A stretch of DNA of 64,000 nucleotides from Owenia fusiformis (taxonomy: Eukaryota > Annelida > Polychaeta > Sabellida > Oweniidae): assembly GCA_903813345.2 (NCBI GenBank), contig CAIIXF020000010.1:17187181-17251180 (forward strand). Direction: 5' to 3'. The stretch's first letter is position 1; every line of letters begins with the position of its first letter. The notes beneath the pieces were generated by a model, which saw only the letters and a list, made by a program, of their open reading frames with translations, was not told the origin of the DNA and made no database searches. Shown here piece by piece: positions 46,201 to 58,010 of this stretch. The translations under genes were made by a program, and so were the position numbers.

Positions 46201-49200
46201 GGACAATGCCTGGGCAGCATATGCATTGCGCATTATTTCCGAAGCAATTGCATCAGCTTTACCCCTCTCTAAAGCAAATCTACCTGTGATCTCTCTACGG
46301 AATGCCGCGACATGATCAGTATTTCCTTTTGTAGAGAAGTTCATTGGACTGTCATGTTGAAGGAATACTGGGCTCTCTCTCTGGGGAAACACGGGACTAT
46401 TTCTTTGTGGGAACACGGGGCTGTCTGTCTGAGGGTAAATGGGGCTCTCTATTCTTCCAGGGAAAACTGGTTGTAGGGAGGGATTCACATCAGGACTGCT
46501 ACTTTGCCCATCTGCAAGTAAAAACAATTAACACTTGTTAATATCAGTTAATTTCAGTAAGAAATGTAATTTGAATTAGCAGTGTCAGAAGAATGAAAAG
46601 ATTTTTTTATTACAGTACGTAAAACTCAAGCTTTTGTCAAAATAGATGAAAATGTATAATCACAGATGACTTTTCACTTTCCATAAATGCTTGCTTGGAC
46701 AGTTAATTTCATGTAGATTGAAAAATTGTCCATGCACTTTAATCTGATCTGGTTGAGAAAGTCAATTAAAAAATGTATTACTTTCCGATAGATGTAATTA
46801 AATTTCCTACATTTAATATAATAATCTGGTTTAAATTACTAAATTGTATTTGTTCGTTAATTAGCACTTTCTGTATTAAACTGTAATTTGAATTGTACCT
46901 AGAATAATATTTTGAAAGTAACTTACCTGAATGACTTAGAGTTTCATCACCAGTGCTACCATAACAATCTCTATTATCATCTTCTTGCTCTGCAGGTTCA
47001 GCTTTGAATCTCTTCACCATGTTCTCATCTTGAGTCTTATGTATGATGTTGTTATTTTCAGAATCAATTTCAGTTTTTTCTGACTTGTTTTTCTTGACGG
47101 TGAGATCAAGTCCAATGTTATCATCACCCTGGTCTACATTGACTTGTTCTTCATACAAGTCTGTTGAGCCTCTCACTGATACAATCTTAGGCATTGTTGG
47201 TTCTGTCGCGATATGTAAAGGAGTAACCACTGGAAGGTCACCAGAATTATGAGATTCAGGTGATATTATTTGCCCTTGGAGTTCTGGTTTTTCTGGACTT
47301 TCATATTTCCTCTCGGGAACAACCATCGGAGGGCTTTTCCATTCTGATGCCAGGTAACCTATTGGAACTGGAACCCTGATTTCTTCTTGTGGGCCAGATT
47401 TTACACCCATCACTGTTCCTTTTGAGAATCGTCGACTTTTCATCAGTTTTGGTTTTGGGATGAACTGCGGGCTCGGCTGTGGTGGAACAGGTGGTCTTTG
47501 TAAACTATGAATATTCCCTTCATTAATAATGAATGTCTTGTGTATCTTCAGGACCAGTTCTCTGGCATTTTCAACGTTGTGTGGTGAGATACAGACAATG
47601 CCATCCACATCCAATGATTCTGAAGTTTTTATACGCTTCTTGTAGAAGTTGATGATTGTCTCCTGTAGGAGACTCTCTAGCTCCCTTTTCATGATGGTTC
47701 CCATGGTAATGTGTACTTCGACCCAAAATATGATGTTAGAATAAATTAGAAAATGTCTCTTGTCGCTTTATATATTCCGGAGTCCTATATTCTTATTTCA
47801 ATGTCTTAGCAAAGTTGTTTGTTCCTCAGCAGTATTCATAGAATTATGTCCTCCACTCTTGACTGTAAGGTTTATTATGATTTTAACAAGATAAGCAGGG
47901 TGCTTTTAAATGGACAAAATAGCTGTATACGGTTTAGCCCGCAATCTTGATAGGATTACACTGTATTAGATTAGCCTGGGGAAAGTTTGCACCAAAGTTT
48001 GCCATTCATGTTTCCCACAGTTTTGGCTCAGCTGCTTCCAAATTGGCCATTGTTTTATACAAATAGTCTGGTACAGTACATCTAATTATATAATTATGGC
48101 ATTTATATTTTTTGATAACAGGGATGGTTAGCTTGGCATGTTTGCATTATCAGTTTTAGGGAAAATAGGATTATGATGCCAGGCATACATTTGTAATTAC
48201 CAAATATACAGTTTTTTTTGTTTGTAATTATGAACAATTAAATAAGGAATAATGTCCAGTGACAATTTTAAGTTAGATAATTTGAAGTATTTTTTCCTGG
48301 AAGTTATCTTTGCTCTGATTATATGCAATTTGATTTGTGTTTTTCCCCAGTCATGTTTTTCAATTTTCGTATAGTTTTGTGTTACTACTGCATTATTTTA
48401 TAAAATCCATGGGCTTTCAATAGATGCCCATGGATTAACCAATAAAAAGTATATACCTCACACTATCGAATATAAGATGACCCGAATATATTGTGACTTG
48501 CTAAAAATAGCATAAAAATGATTGTATTATTGACAAGAAAATACATCTTAATTTAATTTTGCGATAATCTTCGTGATTCAGATCAACACTGCACAGACAT
48601 TTTGTTAGGTAATGAAAGACAAAACCTCCTGGCTTCTTAGAAATAACAATGGAATTAACCCATTAACAGAAAATTCGATTAACCTAATCTGATATTATAA
48701 AAGAAATACCAATAACATATTGTACTCAATTTGAGTCCCAAATCCAAAGGGAGCTGCTCAAAAAGTGTTATTATCTAGAGAGTATTTAAGACAAATACCC
48801 AAGATTTAAGAAGTAACAGTCCTGTAGATTGTTCATCAATGAATTTCTTTGTTATGAGATTCACATCATTTTTGTTTTATGTGTATTTGTGAGTTATTTA
48901 TGTTCAGTTATTCATTGTATTAATAATCAGTATCTTTCATATTTTACATATCAGTTTCAACTTTTAGACATATGATAAAACAAAAGTATAGAAATAATGT
49001 TAGAAACATATACACTGCAGATTGTAAATAAATGATTCTGGACTTGTCCATGTTTTATGATTCAACGACATGAATCATAATGATATGACCCCTATGTTTG
49101 ATGGTGAAACACAATCAGGTGGAATTTGAATCCCAGTTAGGAGTAAAAATTTGTGTATATCCCATAAGTCCATAATTTGTCAAATGACTGATATCGACTA

Positions 49201-51018
49201 ATGAGCTTTCACAAGATGTCTCAGCATCATGGGAAACATGTACCTATTCTACAGGATTATTATATCTTGGACCAATGCGGTCTTTTTCCAACTAAATCCC
49301 AAGGATTATAATTATATAATACTAAGGACTTGTTTTCAGATATGATTTAGAAACTAAAATAAGAAAAAAGATTGGGATTAAGTTTGAAAGCTCCATCAAC
49401 TAATCTTGATTTCTTTCATTCTAACCAGTTGTTCGCTATATGAATTGAAGATTAGTGTAAAACATTTTATGTAAGACAGCAGTGGTTTCAAACTAAATCC
49501 TTAGTCTGAAAAGGATAAAGGATTTTAATTCTTTAATCCTAGCCCCATGTGAATAGAGGCAGGATTATTTGGTCATGATATTATTAAAACTTCAACCATG
49601 TCACCGTTTGATTACATTGATTTAGGGATTTCTAAATGTCCCCAAACCATAAGAAAACCTCAATCAAATATTAGATCTTTTAATTCTCCCAACCGCAATC
49701 TTAAAACTCTTTAATTGCACCAGATTTTAACGTTAACATTTTAAAAAGTGAACTGGACAAAGAAACAACATATCTTTTTTGGATAATACATGTACATTTG
49801 CCATTGAAGAAAGTAGAAGGAAAAGAGATGAAAGATGTTGGAAGCAATCTTTTCAAAATTCAGTACAATTTACCATTTTTGAAAATAGAATTGAGATATC
49901 TGATTGAAAGAAGAAGCTATTGAAGATTAGGGAGCACAAATGTCCAAATTAATTAGAATTGGGAAGAAAATATCCACCTTTCAATATTTCCTCCAGACAA
50001 CCTTAAATATTGAAGGATTGTAGTTTTGTTCCTTACACAAGTCAACCGTAAAAAGTTTTACAAACTTTAAAAAAAGTTTTACAAACTTTAAAAAAAGTTT
50101 TACAAACTTTCCCATGATGCATCATTTATAATAATTTCATTTGAGACTTTTTCAAGTAGCTTCAAAAAATTGAATATCCTTTGTCATTTCATGAAAGGGA
50201 TTACTGAATTTCTATTCCAAGAAAATGTATCTCTATAGAAGGAATGAGAGAATTTGAATTAAAAGTTATATTTTCCAAGAAATAGAAATACATGTGATTC
50301 AAAATGTGATAATCCTCTTTATTTCCTAATCTAAACCATCTGTTCATGTGAAGTTTTGTTTACCCTAAATGTACATAAATGTACATATAATTGTATAGTT
50401 AGGCTTAAACCTCATGTCTCTTTTCATGATTAAGAGTCTGTCAAAACATTTCCAGAACCCATAAACAACTCTACCTATAATGGTCCTTTTTCCATATAGC
50501 TTTGAAATCTCGTTAAAATCTCGCTTGAATGGCCTTTTCTGAATGACAGTTGTGTATATATTGTATATTGTAAAATACATGAACATTATATTATGGATTG
50601 CATTTTTTCTTTTTCAGGTCTTGGGTTAGATCCAGATGAAGCATTCCAAATGAATAATTTTGATGAAATGCGAGATAAATTCTCGAAAATATTCGCCACT
50701 AAGACCCGCGATGAATGGAGCGCCATATTTGACGATACAGATGCATGCGTGACACCAATTCTCGAAATGGATGAAGCAGCTAATCATCCCCATAACACTT
50801 CAAGAAATTACTTCAAAGTTGATAAAGATGGCGCTCATTTTCCTGGGCCTGCTCCATCTCTTTCACGAACCCCTGCAACTGTGAAAACAACACACCAGCC
50901 CTCAGTGGGAGAACATACACTTGAGGTGCTCATGGAGGCAGGTTTTAAATCAGAGGAAGTGGAACAGTTAGCTACACAAGGTGCTATAGAGCAATGTAAA
51001 CCTGAGTCAAAACTCTAG
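40202..51018 (+). CDS. AMACR: Alpha-methylacyl-CoA racemase
   Basis: Exons 40202-40309, 41192-41330, 41998-42141, 42331-42426, 42709-42795, 43089-43256 (or 43299-43463) and 50618-51018 total 1143 nt, 380 residues, close to human AMACR (about 382). It starts [20 protein letters not shown]; the ATG lies two bases after a strong acceptor (ttgtttcag), so a 5' untranslated exon is expected upstream. By family knowledge the enzyme (CoA-transferase family III) interconverts R- and S-2-methylacyl-CoA so that branched chains and bile-acid intermediates can be beta-oxidised, in peroxisomes and mitochondria. Visible motifs are the nucleotide loop region RGKRS, the catalytic His and Asp in [10 protein letters not shown] and LLADFAGGG, and GALEPKFY. 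The C-terminus SKL is a canonical peroxisomal PTS1. The alternative exon pair and the nested gene are described separately. Confidence 0.96.
40520..41038. mobile_element. About 519-bp MITE in AMACR intron 1
   Basis: Left CACATCGGAATAACCTGAC against inverse of right GCACCTCGGAATAGCCTGAC, then inverted TAAAGTCAGATAC and AATGGCGGA(T/C)ATAAC. Arms are about 80 bp. No target duplication was identified. Confidence 0.7.
43089..43256 (+). CDS. AMACR: AMACR alternative exon A
   Basis: A 168-nt exon (phase 1 in and out) with tatttag acceptor and GTAAGC donor. It encodes [36 protein letters not shown] and [10 protein letters not shown], the region linking the two lobes of the racemase, which carries a conserved Glu (GA[IL]EP) near the active site. 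It is duplicated by exon B, 42 nt downstream. Confidence 0.9.
43299..43463 (+). CDS. AMACR: AMACR alternative exon B
   Basis: A 165-nt exon (phase 1 in and out) with ttttattttag acceptor and GTAAAT donor. It encodes [35 protein letters not shown] and [16 protein letters not shown], about 33 of 57 positions identical to exon A by my alignment. In GAIEPQFY it matches human AMACR better than exon A does. The best-conserved blocks are shared; the loop between SFLWA and LDGGA differs. Confidence 0.88.
43464..45795. other. AMACR intron, gene-free part
   Basis: No exon seen. Contains (TACATG)n around 44460-44485 and four copies of a 20-bp unit ACATGTTATACATTTATTT (44861-44935). The latter includes several TTTATT, i.e. 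AATAAA on the minus strand, which could serve the nested minus-strand gene. Confidence 0.5.
45796..47704 (-). CDS. C2H2 zinc-finger protein nested in AMACR intron
   Basis: Two exons on the minus strand: 47704-46927 and 46511-45796, joined across a 415-nt GT-AG intron in phase 1 (GTAAGT donor, ttgcag acceptor), giving 497 residues. The N-terminus [24 protein letters not shown] is a helical segment I cannot assign. The middle is disordered. The C-terminal half has tandem SPVFPQR(N/E) octapeptides, then two zinc fingers: [22 protein letters not shown] (classical) and [21 protein letters not shown] (compact second finger). FKAE (about residue 243) and IKRE near the C-terminus fit the SUMO consensus, and LDLTVKK resembles CtBP-binding PxDLS motifs. 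A DNA-binding transcriptional regulator, probably nuclear, is the likely role. The family is not recognised. Confidence 0.8.
47705..50617. other. AMACR intron upstream of the nested gene
   Basis: No exon recognised. It must contain the promoter and any 5' untranslated exon of the nested minus-strand gene. A 23-bp unit AAAAAGTTTTACAAACTTT is repeated three times at 50047-50110. Confidence 0.5.
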
Positions 51019-51134
51019 GATTTTAGGAGAAATACTGGAAAGGACATTTCAGAAGGTTCACTCATAGTGGGGCCATTTTTGCAATTTTTCAAAGTTGGAC
51101 TGCATTGCTCTCAGAAAAGTAAATCTCCAGAACT

Positions 51135-51765
51135 AATAAAAATGCATGAATTTTTAAAAACTATGAGCTTGAACTGGATGAAAATGTTGTTGGTACAGTA
51201 TAATACCAAATTTTTGAATTGCAGTATTAATTTTGTATTTTGTGCAATGTAATTTTATTTTGTGATTGCAAATTGAATTGAATTAAATTAGATCATTTAA
51301 TTAATTATAACAATATAACAACTGTTTAACTATTATTTGTATGAAATGCGATTAGCAGAAATTAAAATATAAATGTGTGAAATTATGTGGAGGAAATGGA
51401 ATTGCCAAAGCAGTTTTAAACATTATGTACACATCACTACATGCATCCTCCTAAGCAGGTGCACAGAATCTGTATTCTGGATTTTGGAGCCCTGCATGTA
51501 TTTTATAGTTAGATGATTTCAAGCAATTTCATTGGCCAATGTGACAGTGTGACCTCAATGTATCCAATATTTACATAATATGTGATAAACAATCCATATT
51601 ACATGCTAATTTATTTAATTTAATTATTGAAAAATTATTAAATGTAGATGAAATATATTATTTGAGGATTTCTTGTAAAAATACATGAAAAAGTATATCC
51701 TTGAAAGAATGTTTTACCAGAGAAGCCAGCTAGTTACTCTGCGAGGACAATATTATTTCAATAAA
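51135..51765 (+). terminator. Candidate AMACR polyadenylation signals
   Basis: AATAAA at 51135-51140 (117 nt after the stop) and at 51760-51765. Either could end the transcript. Confidence 0.4.
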
Positions 51766-51959
51766 AGTTTTTCAATTTAAAATCTGTTAAAACTAAACTG
51801 GTTTTGAACATGCTATCACATTACATATATTGCACATAATTTGTAATTTTATTCAATAATTATTTTTATAATTTGATATTTTAATTAAAACTAAAAGAAA
51901 ATACATTAGTAATAGAATATTGAAAACTTTAAATGGTGTTTTGATCAAATTTTAAGTAC

Positions 51960-53000
51960 CAGAAATTTGTCACATTGGATACCCCCTGGCACTTCAATTT
52001 GTCACGTGTGATACCCCTGGTATGTATATTCTAGTCATATTGGATATCAATGTGACTAGAATATACATACCAGGGGTATCACACGTGACAAATTGAAGTG
52101 CCAGGGGGTATATCCATGTGACAAATTAGAGTTCCATCAGGTATCCGATAGAATAAAGTGACAGAAGGGGATTCAATATGACATATTAAGGTGCCAAGGA
52201 GATATCAAATGTGACATATTAATGTGATAAATGTGAATCTAAATATAAGATGTGACAAGTTCAAGTCTCTGAGGAGTATCTAGTCAAAATAAAGGGCCAG
52301 GGGATATTCTTTGATACAAAGTAAAGTGACAAAGGGTTATCCAATGTGACACTAATTAAAGTGTCCAAGGAGTATCTTATGTGACAAATTAAGGGGTTCT
52401 TAAAGTGACAGATTTAAGTGACAGAGGGGTACCCAGTGTGGCATGTTAAATTTATAAGTGCATAGCTCATTGTAGCTCTGTGTCAAATATGACATATTAT
52501 TAAAGTCTCAAAAGGGACACACTATCCAATGTGATAAATTAAGGTGCAAGAGGGGAATCTGATGTGAAGTGAAAGTTACAGTTGGGCTTTACATGAGAAC
52601 TTAAAGTGACATAAAGATATGATGTGACATTTTAACATTTAGTCACCCTCATTGAGTTGTGCTGGCCATTGATCGAGTGGTGCCGGTGGAAGAAGACGTA
52701 AATATGCTTTCTGGAATATGAATAGTCACAACAAATTGCAGAGCAAGATATCAATATGTCAAAATAAAGTGGCAGATGAGTATTCTATTTGTCAAATTGA
52801 ATTGACAGATTTATATTTATCAAACTAAATATTTATCAAAATAGGGGTATCCAGTTTAACAAAATAGTTCCTTATGAATACTTAATGTGACAAGTTGACG
52901 TCACAGAGGGGGTATTAACCCGGGGGTATTCATTGAGACAAATGGATTTGACAGAGGCTCATCTCATGTGACAAGTTGACGTGATATTATCACTGATACG
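51960..53000. repeat. Degenerate GTGACA-type tandem repeats
   Basis: About twenty irregular units of roughly 45-60 bp built on GTGACAAATTAAAGTG and AGGGGTATCCAATGTGACA. The first units form a long palindrome (51968-52123). It fills most of the gap between AMACR and the ACADL-like gene. No coding sequence. Confidence 0.7.
51968..52123. repeat. 156-bp near-perfect palindrome
   Basis: Arms of about 73 bp. The left contains CCCCCTGGCACTTCAATTTG, GTGATACCCCTGG and TATGTATATTCTAGTCA; the right is its inverse with very few mismatches, around a short GGATATC centre. Confidence 0.85.
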
Positions 53001-53725
53001 AGGGGTATAACTGAGAGAAATGGAAGCATAGGGCAATGACAAAGTCAATCATGCTCTTGCACAAAATTCGCCAGAAGCTTATTATGGTCCAATACGAGGT
53101 TATTGAAAAAGGCCCAAACGTCCAACACTCGCACTGATCGTTTTTCCATCATAATCTTTGAACATATTTTAAGGAATGGGATTCTTTTTATAATTATCCT
53201 GGATAGATTAAATACCAATTAGAATATTTATTACTCTAAATGAATACGTCTTGATTCCTTTACTTTGGTTTTTTTAAAATAACAAAAAATAACTTTGATC
53301 AACTTCACTCAAAATTTCCGATCCCAAACTTGAGTATACTATCTGTCATTAATAATTACCTAGTTTTAAATATAGTAAATTAAATGTATGATTAATCAGT
53401 CACTAAAACACAGGTTTATCAGAATATAAAGTTCAATGCCAAATAAATGAACCTTTGGTATATTTTATCATCAAAAACTCTGTTTTGAATACAAACGAAG
53501 GTCATCAAGGATTTACTTTGACTTACCGGTGGAGCTTTTGGGAGTCCCTTTGCAAGTAACTACATCGACTCCAAGACTTATAAATCCATAAAAAAAGCGT
53601 ATGGACAAACATATTCAGAGCAACAATTGAACATTTTTTCATGCCTCAATATGTGACTGATCTATGGAGACTGCATAATTTCATTGATGGTGATGACACA
53701 ATATTGACAGTTTAATTTATATAAG

Positions 53726-56700
53726 ATGAGGCATTTACGATATATGTCCGTGTTGCGTGTAATACAAAGACGATGGGGCCCCAAGTTGGCATCATACAGA
53801 TGGAATTCACGCACTTCCATACCAGAAGAGAGGTAATGTACTGGTATTTTATGAAATTATTTATCAATTATAAATACCATTTTAAGTCGCTATTTAATTA
53901 CTTTCTTTTGTCAAACTTCAAATTAGTTCCCATAGATGCAACTTAGTTGCACATTACTGTACGAATATTATGATCTCCAAGAGGGCTTTTTGTGAAACAG
54001 AAATATGTTTATTATATACATGTACATTTACAGGTGAATGTGTCTTTAGACACATCATATTGTCATCTTTTGATTGACCCAACATTTATTATCACCATCT
54101 ATTGATTACTTTTTCAGACTTGTCCAGCACCCTAGTGTTTCTAGACTAGAGATAGGACAGGCAGCTAGCATGCTCGACATTGGCATTAGAAATATATTCA
54201 ATGAACAACATGATGAATTTCGAAAGAAGGCACGGTTGTTCTTTGAGGAAAACGTGGTACCTGACCATGAAATGTAAGTACGAGTATACGGAGGATGGTC
54301 GTTAACGTCCTCCTAACATCCGATGTATCGTATATTATATTGTATTCCATACCTATAGGTTATTGTACGACTGTACGGTCGGTTTCGGATACAGAGTTTA
54401 TCCCTCGGGAAATATTTGTATCTCCCTCGCTCCTGGTGGTCATTGGGATATACCCTGTATCCAAAACCTCCCAGTACATAACCCTTATGTATTGACAGTC
54501 GTAAAACATTCCCGACAACATTATGCAAGTTTGAGAAAAAAATATGAAAGACTATTCATGAAGACGATGTGACATGTTTCATAAATCTTATTACTATTTT
54601 TTTAGGTGGGAAAAGCAACATCATTGTCCAAAAGAGGTGGGGCACTTTCATCAATTTTATTCCCATTTTCTGATAGTTATCAGTTACATGATAATAACTG
54701 ACAGAAGTCCCTAAGAATCACGTGTGAGATTAATGGTATTTTGTACCTTATTCAGTAAAGCCCTTATACCTCATACTTTGTAGTTCCTAATACATGCAAT
54801 AGACCTGATTGTTGAATTGATTTTTAGAAATATGAAGAAGTGTAAAAGTACGTACTATACATGTACGTTTACGTTTTTATATATTTTGCTTTTTTTTGTT
54901 GTAGTTGTTCACTTGGGCAGGTAGTGCTGGACTTCTAGGAGTAGACACTCCAGTAGAACATGGTGGAGCTGGCAGGGACTTCTTATCTTCTATGATCATG
55001 CTGGAAGAACAGTGAGCAATATGTACATTCTTCAGTAGATTTCTTGAATATAAAGTTATATAAATCTATGGACAAAGATTGAATACTCATGAATTATTTT
55101 TATGATTATTTTTAATTTTGTCAGCGATTCCTGTGTTTAGATAGAAACGGCTTTTGACTGATCAACCGTGAGTTGTTTTTGAGCCCACGAAGCATTATGG
55201 CTTTCCGTAGCCAGTCGCATTCAATACTATTACAAAACTTATCTCATGTATCCCTAATTAATCCCAAACCGTCCTATAAAACGATTGATTCAATGTTGCA
55301 GGTTCTACTCGAACTGTTCAGGTCCTGGTTTTCAGATGCACTCAGATATAGTAATGCAGTATATCTATAAGCATGGCAGCAATGAACAAATGGAAAGGTA
55401 TCTGCCAGGTATGGGCGCCGGTAGGATCATAGGAGGTTTAGCCATGACTGAACCAAATGCAGGAAGGTGGGTGAAACTACGTCTGATAACAGTTCGTTGC
55501 CAAGGGTAGTTAATGGGAGAACCTCGTTGAGTTGAGGTAATCATTGGTGGGTAGTGGTTGAGGGGGCTGGGGGCGCAAACGTAAATATGCTGTCTGAAAA
55601 TAAGAAACAATCGTGCCATGACATCAATTTACCCTTTTAACTGCCTTTCAAATATTCTCCTTCAAATATAGATTATGTTTAAATTAGTTCGATGAGTATT
55701 CCAAGGCATGTTTCATAGAAAAATCTTGTTATTTAGTGATGTACAAAGAATACAAACCCGTGCAAAGCAAGATGGAACAGATTGGATATTGAACGGTGCC
55801 AAAGTGTTCATTACAAATGGTCATCTATTAGACTTGGTTATTGTTGCTGCAGTCACAGAACCAACAGCAAAGAAGGCAGCTCATGGTACAACTCTCTTCC
55901 TTGTGGACTACGGAAAAGAAGGCTTCAATAAGGGACGCGTTTTACATAAAATTGGTATGAAGGCACAGGTATTGCACAAATTGACAACTTGCAAATTAAA
56001 TGTCCAGTAAAACATCATGGGCTTTCCATGAAAACATGTATAATTTGTTAACTGAATCAGTCAAGATCATTTCGATTAATAGAGCAAGCCACTATGATTA
56101 AAGTTAAAGTGTTTAGAATTCTGTTGTATTGTAGGACACATCGGAGCTATTCTTTGATGACGTCAGATTGCCAGCGTCTTCCGCACTGGGTGAAATTAAC
56201 AAAGGGTTCTACTATCTCATGGATAACCTGCCACGCGAGAGGGTGCTTGTCTCTGTCATGGGACAATGCTCAATGGAGGGCATGTTTGAGTTGGCCCGCA
56301 CATATTTAAAAAAGCACGATCCAAATAGGTTGAAATCACAGGTGTGGTATGCGAGTAATGCGACACATTACATGTATTCAAGAAAGTAAAAACTGTTTGC
56401 ACATTTAGATTTTTAAAGAAAACTTTCAAAACAGACATTAAACTAAAAAACGTTAATAGCGATTGCCTTTTTGTCAAAATAATAGGGAGTCAAGCTTGCA
56501 ATTTGTTTTTCACAACATAAACGTGAACGGAAAATATTTAAACGATGCATTTGTATGGGCGATTGGTCATACGTACAGGTTGGCGTTTCGATTTTTTATG
56601 CCAGCTTGTACTCCTTAAAGGTGCAATAATTAATGCAGAGGGCCAGGGGTCATTCAGCGATCATGGACCAGTGTCAAAATATATTTAAGTTTGGATATTT

Positions 56701-57504
56701 CATCAAGACTAACATCTATTTTTATTATCTACAAAGAAACCCCCTAGATAAACATTATTTTAGCTGATATTCCTCTTGAAACATGGTGGATCTTAAAAAT
56801 ATAAAAGTGGAAGTCCCCTTTTTGAAGCTTTGAACTGAATTTACACTTCTTAATGCTGAAATTGATAATTTATCCATACATTTTAAGAAAATAGGTATGT
56901 CAAAGAAGATGTTAAACCAAATGTTGCCTTAATTGATAGCTCAGAAAAAAATGAAAAAACTTTCCTATTTTCTCTACAGTCCTTATTGCCCCTTTAATAA
57001 TAGAGCCATGGACAACGCAAACATCGTCACACCCCTGCAATTTGTGTTTTAGGTTGTCCAGCATAAGCTAGCGGAGGTTAAGACAGCAATATGCATTGGT
57101 AGAAGTTTCCTAGACATGTCTATGGACCTATGTAACAGAGGAAAACTAGACAGTCAAACAGCATCTATGGGGAAATGGTGGTATATCCTAATTTTAAATT
57201 CATACAATTTCACTTTTCACCTTTACGATGCCCATTATATTCTATGATACAATTTGGAAATATTTCAATTCTGAGATTTACTAGGTGTTCCAAGCTCCAA
57301 TGATAAGTCTTGTCTCTTCTTCTTTCCAGGCACAGCGATACCCAGCAATGGGTCTTAAAAGAACTATGGGAATTATGTGGTGATGTGGTTGAGAATTCTC
57401 CTCTAAGTAAAGCTGTGTTAGATGGTAGAGCTCAGCCAATATATGGTGGTACAAACGAGATAATGAAAGAATTGATAGCCAGGACAATTGTAAGGGATAA
57501 ATAA
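53726..57504 (+). CDS. ACADL: Long-chain acyl-CoA dehydrogenase-like protein, altered FAD motifs
   Basis: Exons 53726-53832, 54118-54273, 54606-54636, 54905-55011, 55302-55466, 55737-55968, 56135-56341, 57053-57177 and 57330-57504 total 1305 nt, 434 residues (human ACADL about 430). The Arg-rich, acid-free start (MRHLRYMSVLRVIQRRW) suits a mitochondrial presequence. Family landmarks are EHGGAG, GPGFQMHSDIV, GLAMTEPNAGS, DWILNGAKVFITNG, KLHKMGMKAQ-like VLHKIGMKAQ, NKGFYYLMDNLP then RERVLV (the LCAD/IVD-type catalytic Glu), VQHKLAEVK and QPIYGGTNEIMKELIAR. The reaction in the family is FAD-dependent alpha,beta-desaturation of long and branched acyl-CoAs. The usual RxxFG and QxxGGxG FAD-contact motifs are replaced (KKHDPNRLKSQ; ELCGDVVEN). 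The donor of the 31-nt third exon is GTGGGG, weak but required by phase and homology. Confidence 0.88.
54350..54500. repeat. Imperfect hairpin in ACADL-like intron 2
   Basis: GGTTATTGTAC...GGTTTCGGATACAGAGTTTAT on the left pairs with the inverse of GGTTTTGGATACAGGGTATAT on the right. A short related segment (TCCCTCGGTATAAACCGTGT) lies at 34621 inside the foldback element. Confidence 0.5.
56478..56582. repeat. Dispersed repeat shared with 36890-37000
   Basis: ACGTGAACGGAAAATATT and GGGCGATTGGTCATACGT match the inverse of the copy near 36940-36995. It lies in the intron where an ACADL RxxFG-coding segment might otherwise be sought; the chance frame RERKIF here is repeat-derived. Confidence 0.5.
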
Positions 57505-57838
57505 CAATGTAAATCTTAAGGTTTTAAGGCCGATATAAGATGGCAGAAGTGTAGCTAATTATATTTGTACTGCCATTATGAATATTTTTTCTATTGCCCA
57601 TACATGTATATTGGTGTGGCTGTGATGTACAATCACTGCGACAATCGGTTTCTGGTTTTGCCTGACATATAGACTGATATCTGTCCGTGACTTCAGCCAA
57701 GGACCCCCGTCCCAGTGTATATACAGCCGGAACCCCCGGGGCTGGTACCGAGCTGCTGTTAGCGATATAAATAAGAGTTTCTGATTATTGGGGGTAAAAT
57801 TTTTATATGTCTCTGTGCAGGTCTAGTATACATTGTGA

Positions 57839-57844
57839 AATAAA
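57839..57844 (+). terminator. Candidate ACADL-like polyadenylation signal
   Basis: AATAAA 335 nt after the stop codon, before the next gene. Confidence 0.4.
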
Positions 57845-58010
57845 AAAACATTAATCTAAATCACATGTAGTTTTGCTTTATGTCAAGAATATTGTCAAGA
57901 TTATGTTAAAACATTTTTTTAAATACACTGAGTTTACCATAGGTCGATAGTAATCATTTTAAAATAAAGATGGCATAGTAATCGATCTGTGTTTATGTTT
58001 CTCTTTGATG

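Noticed and set aside
46089-47252. Plus-strand open frames across the zinc-finger gene
   Set aside because: Shadows of the minus-strand coding exons, without homology.
56520-56560. Frame RERKIF in the ACADL-like intron as the missing RxxFG exon
   Set aside because: The sequence belongs to a dispersed repeat also found near 36940-36995, and no glycine follows.
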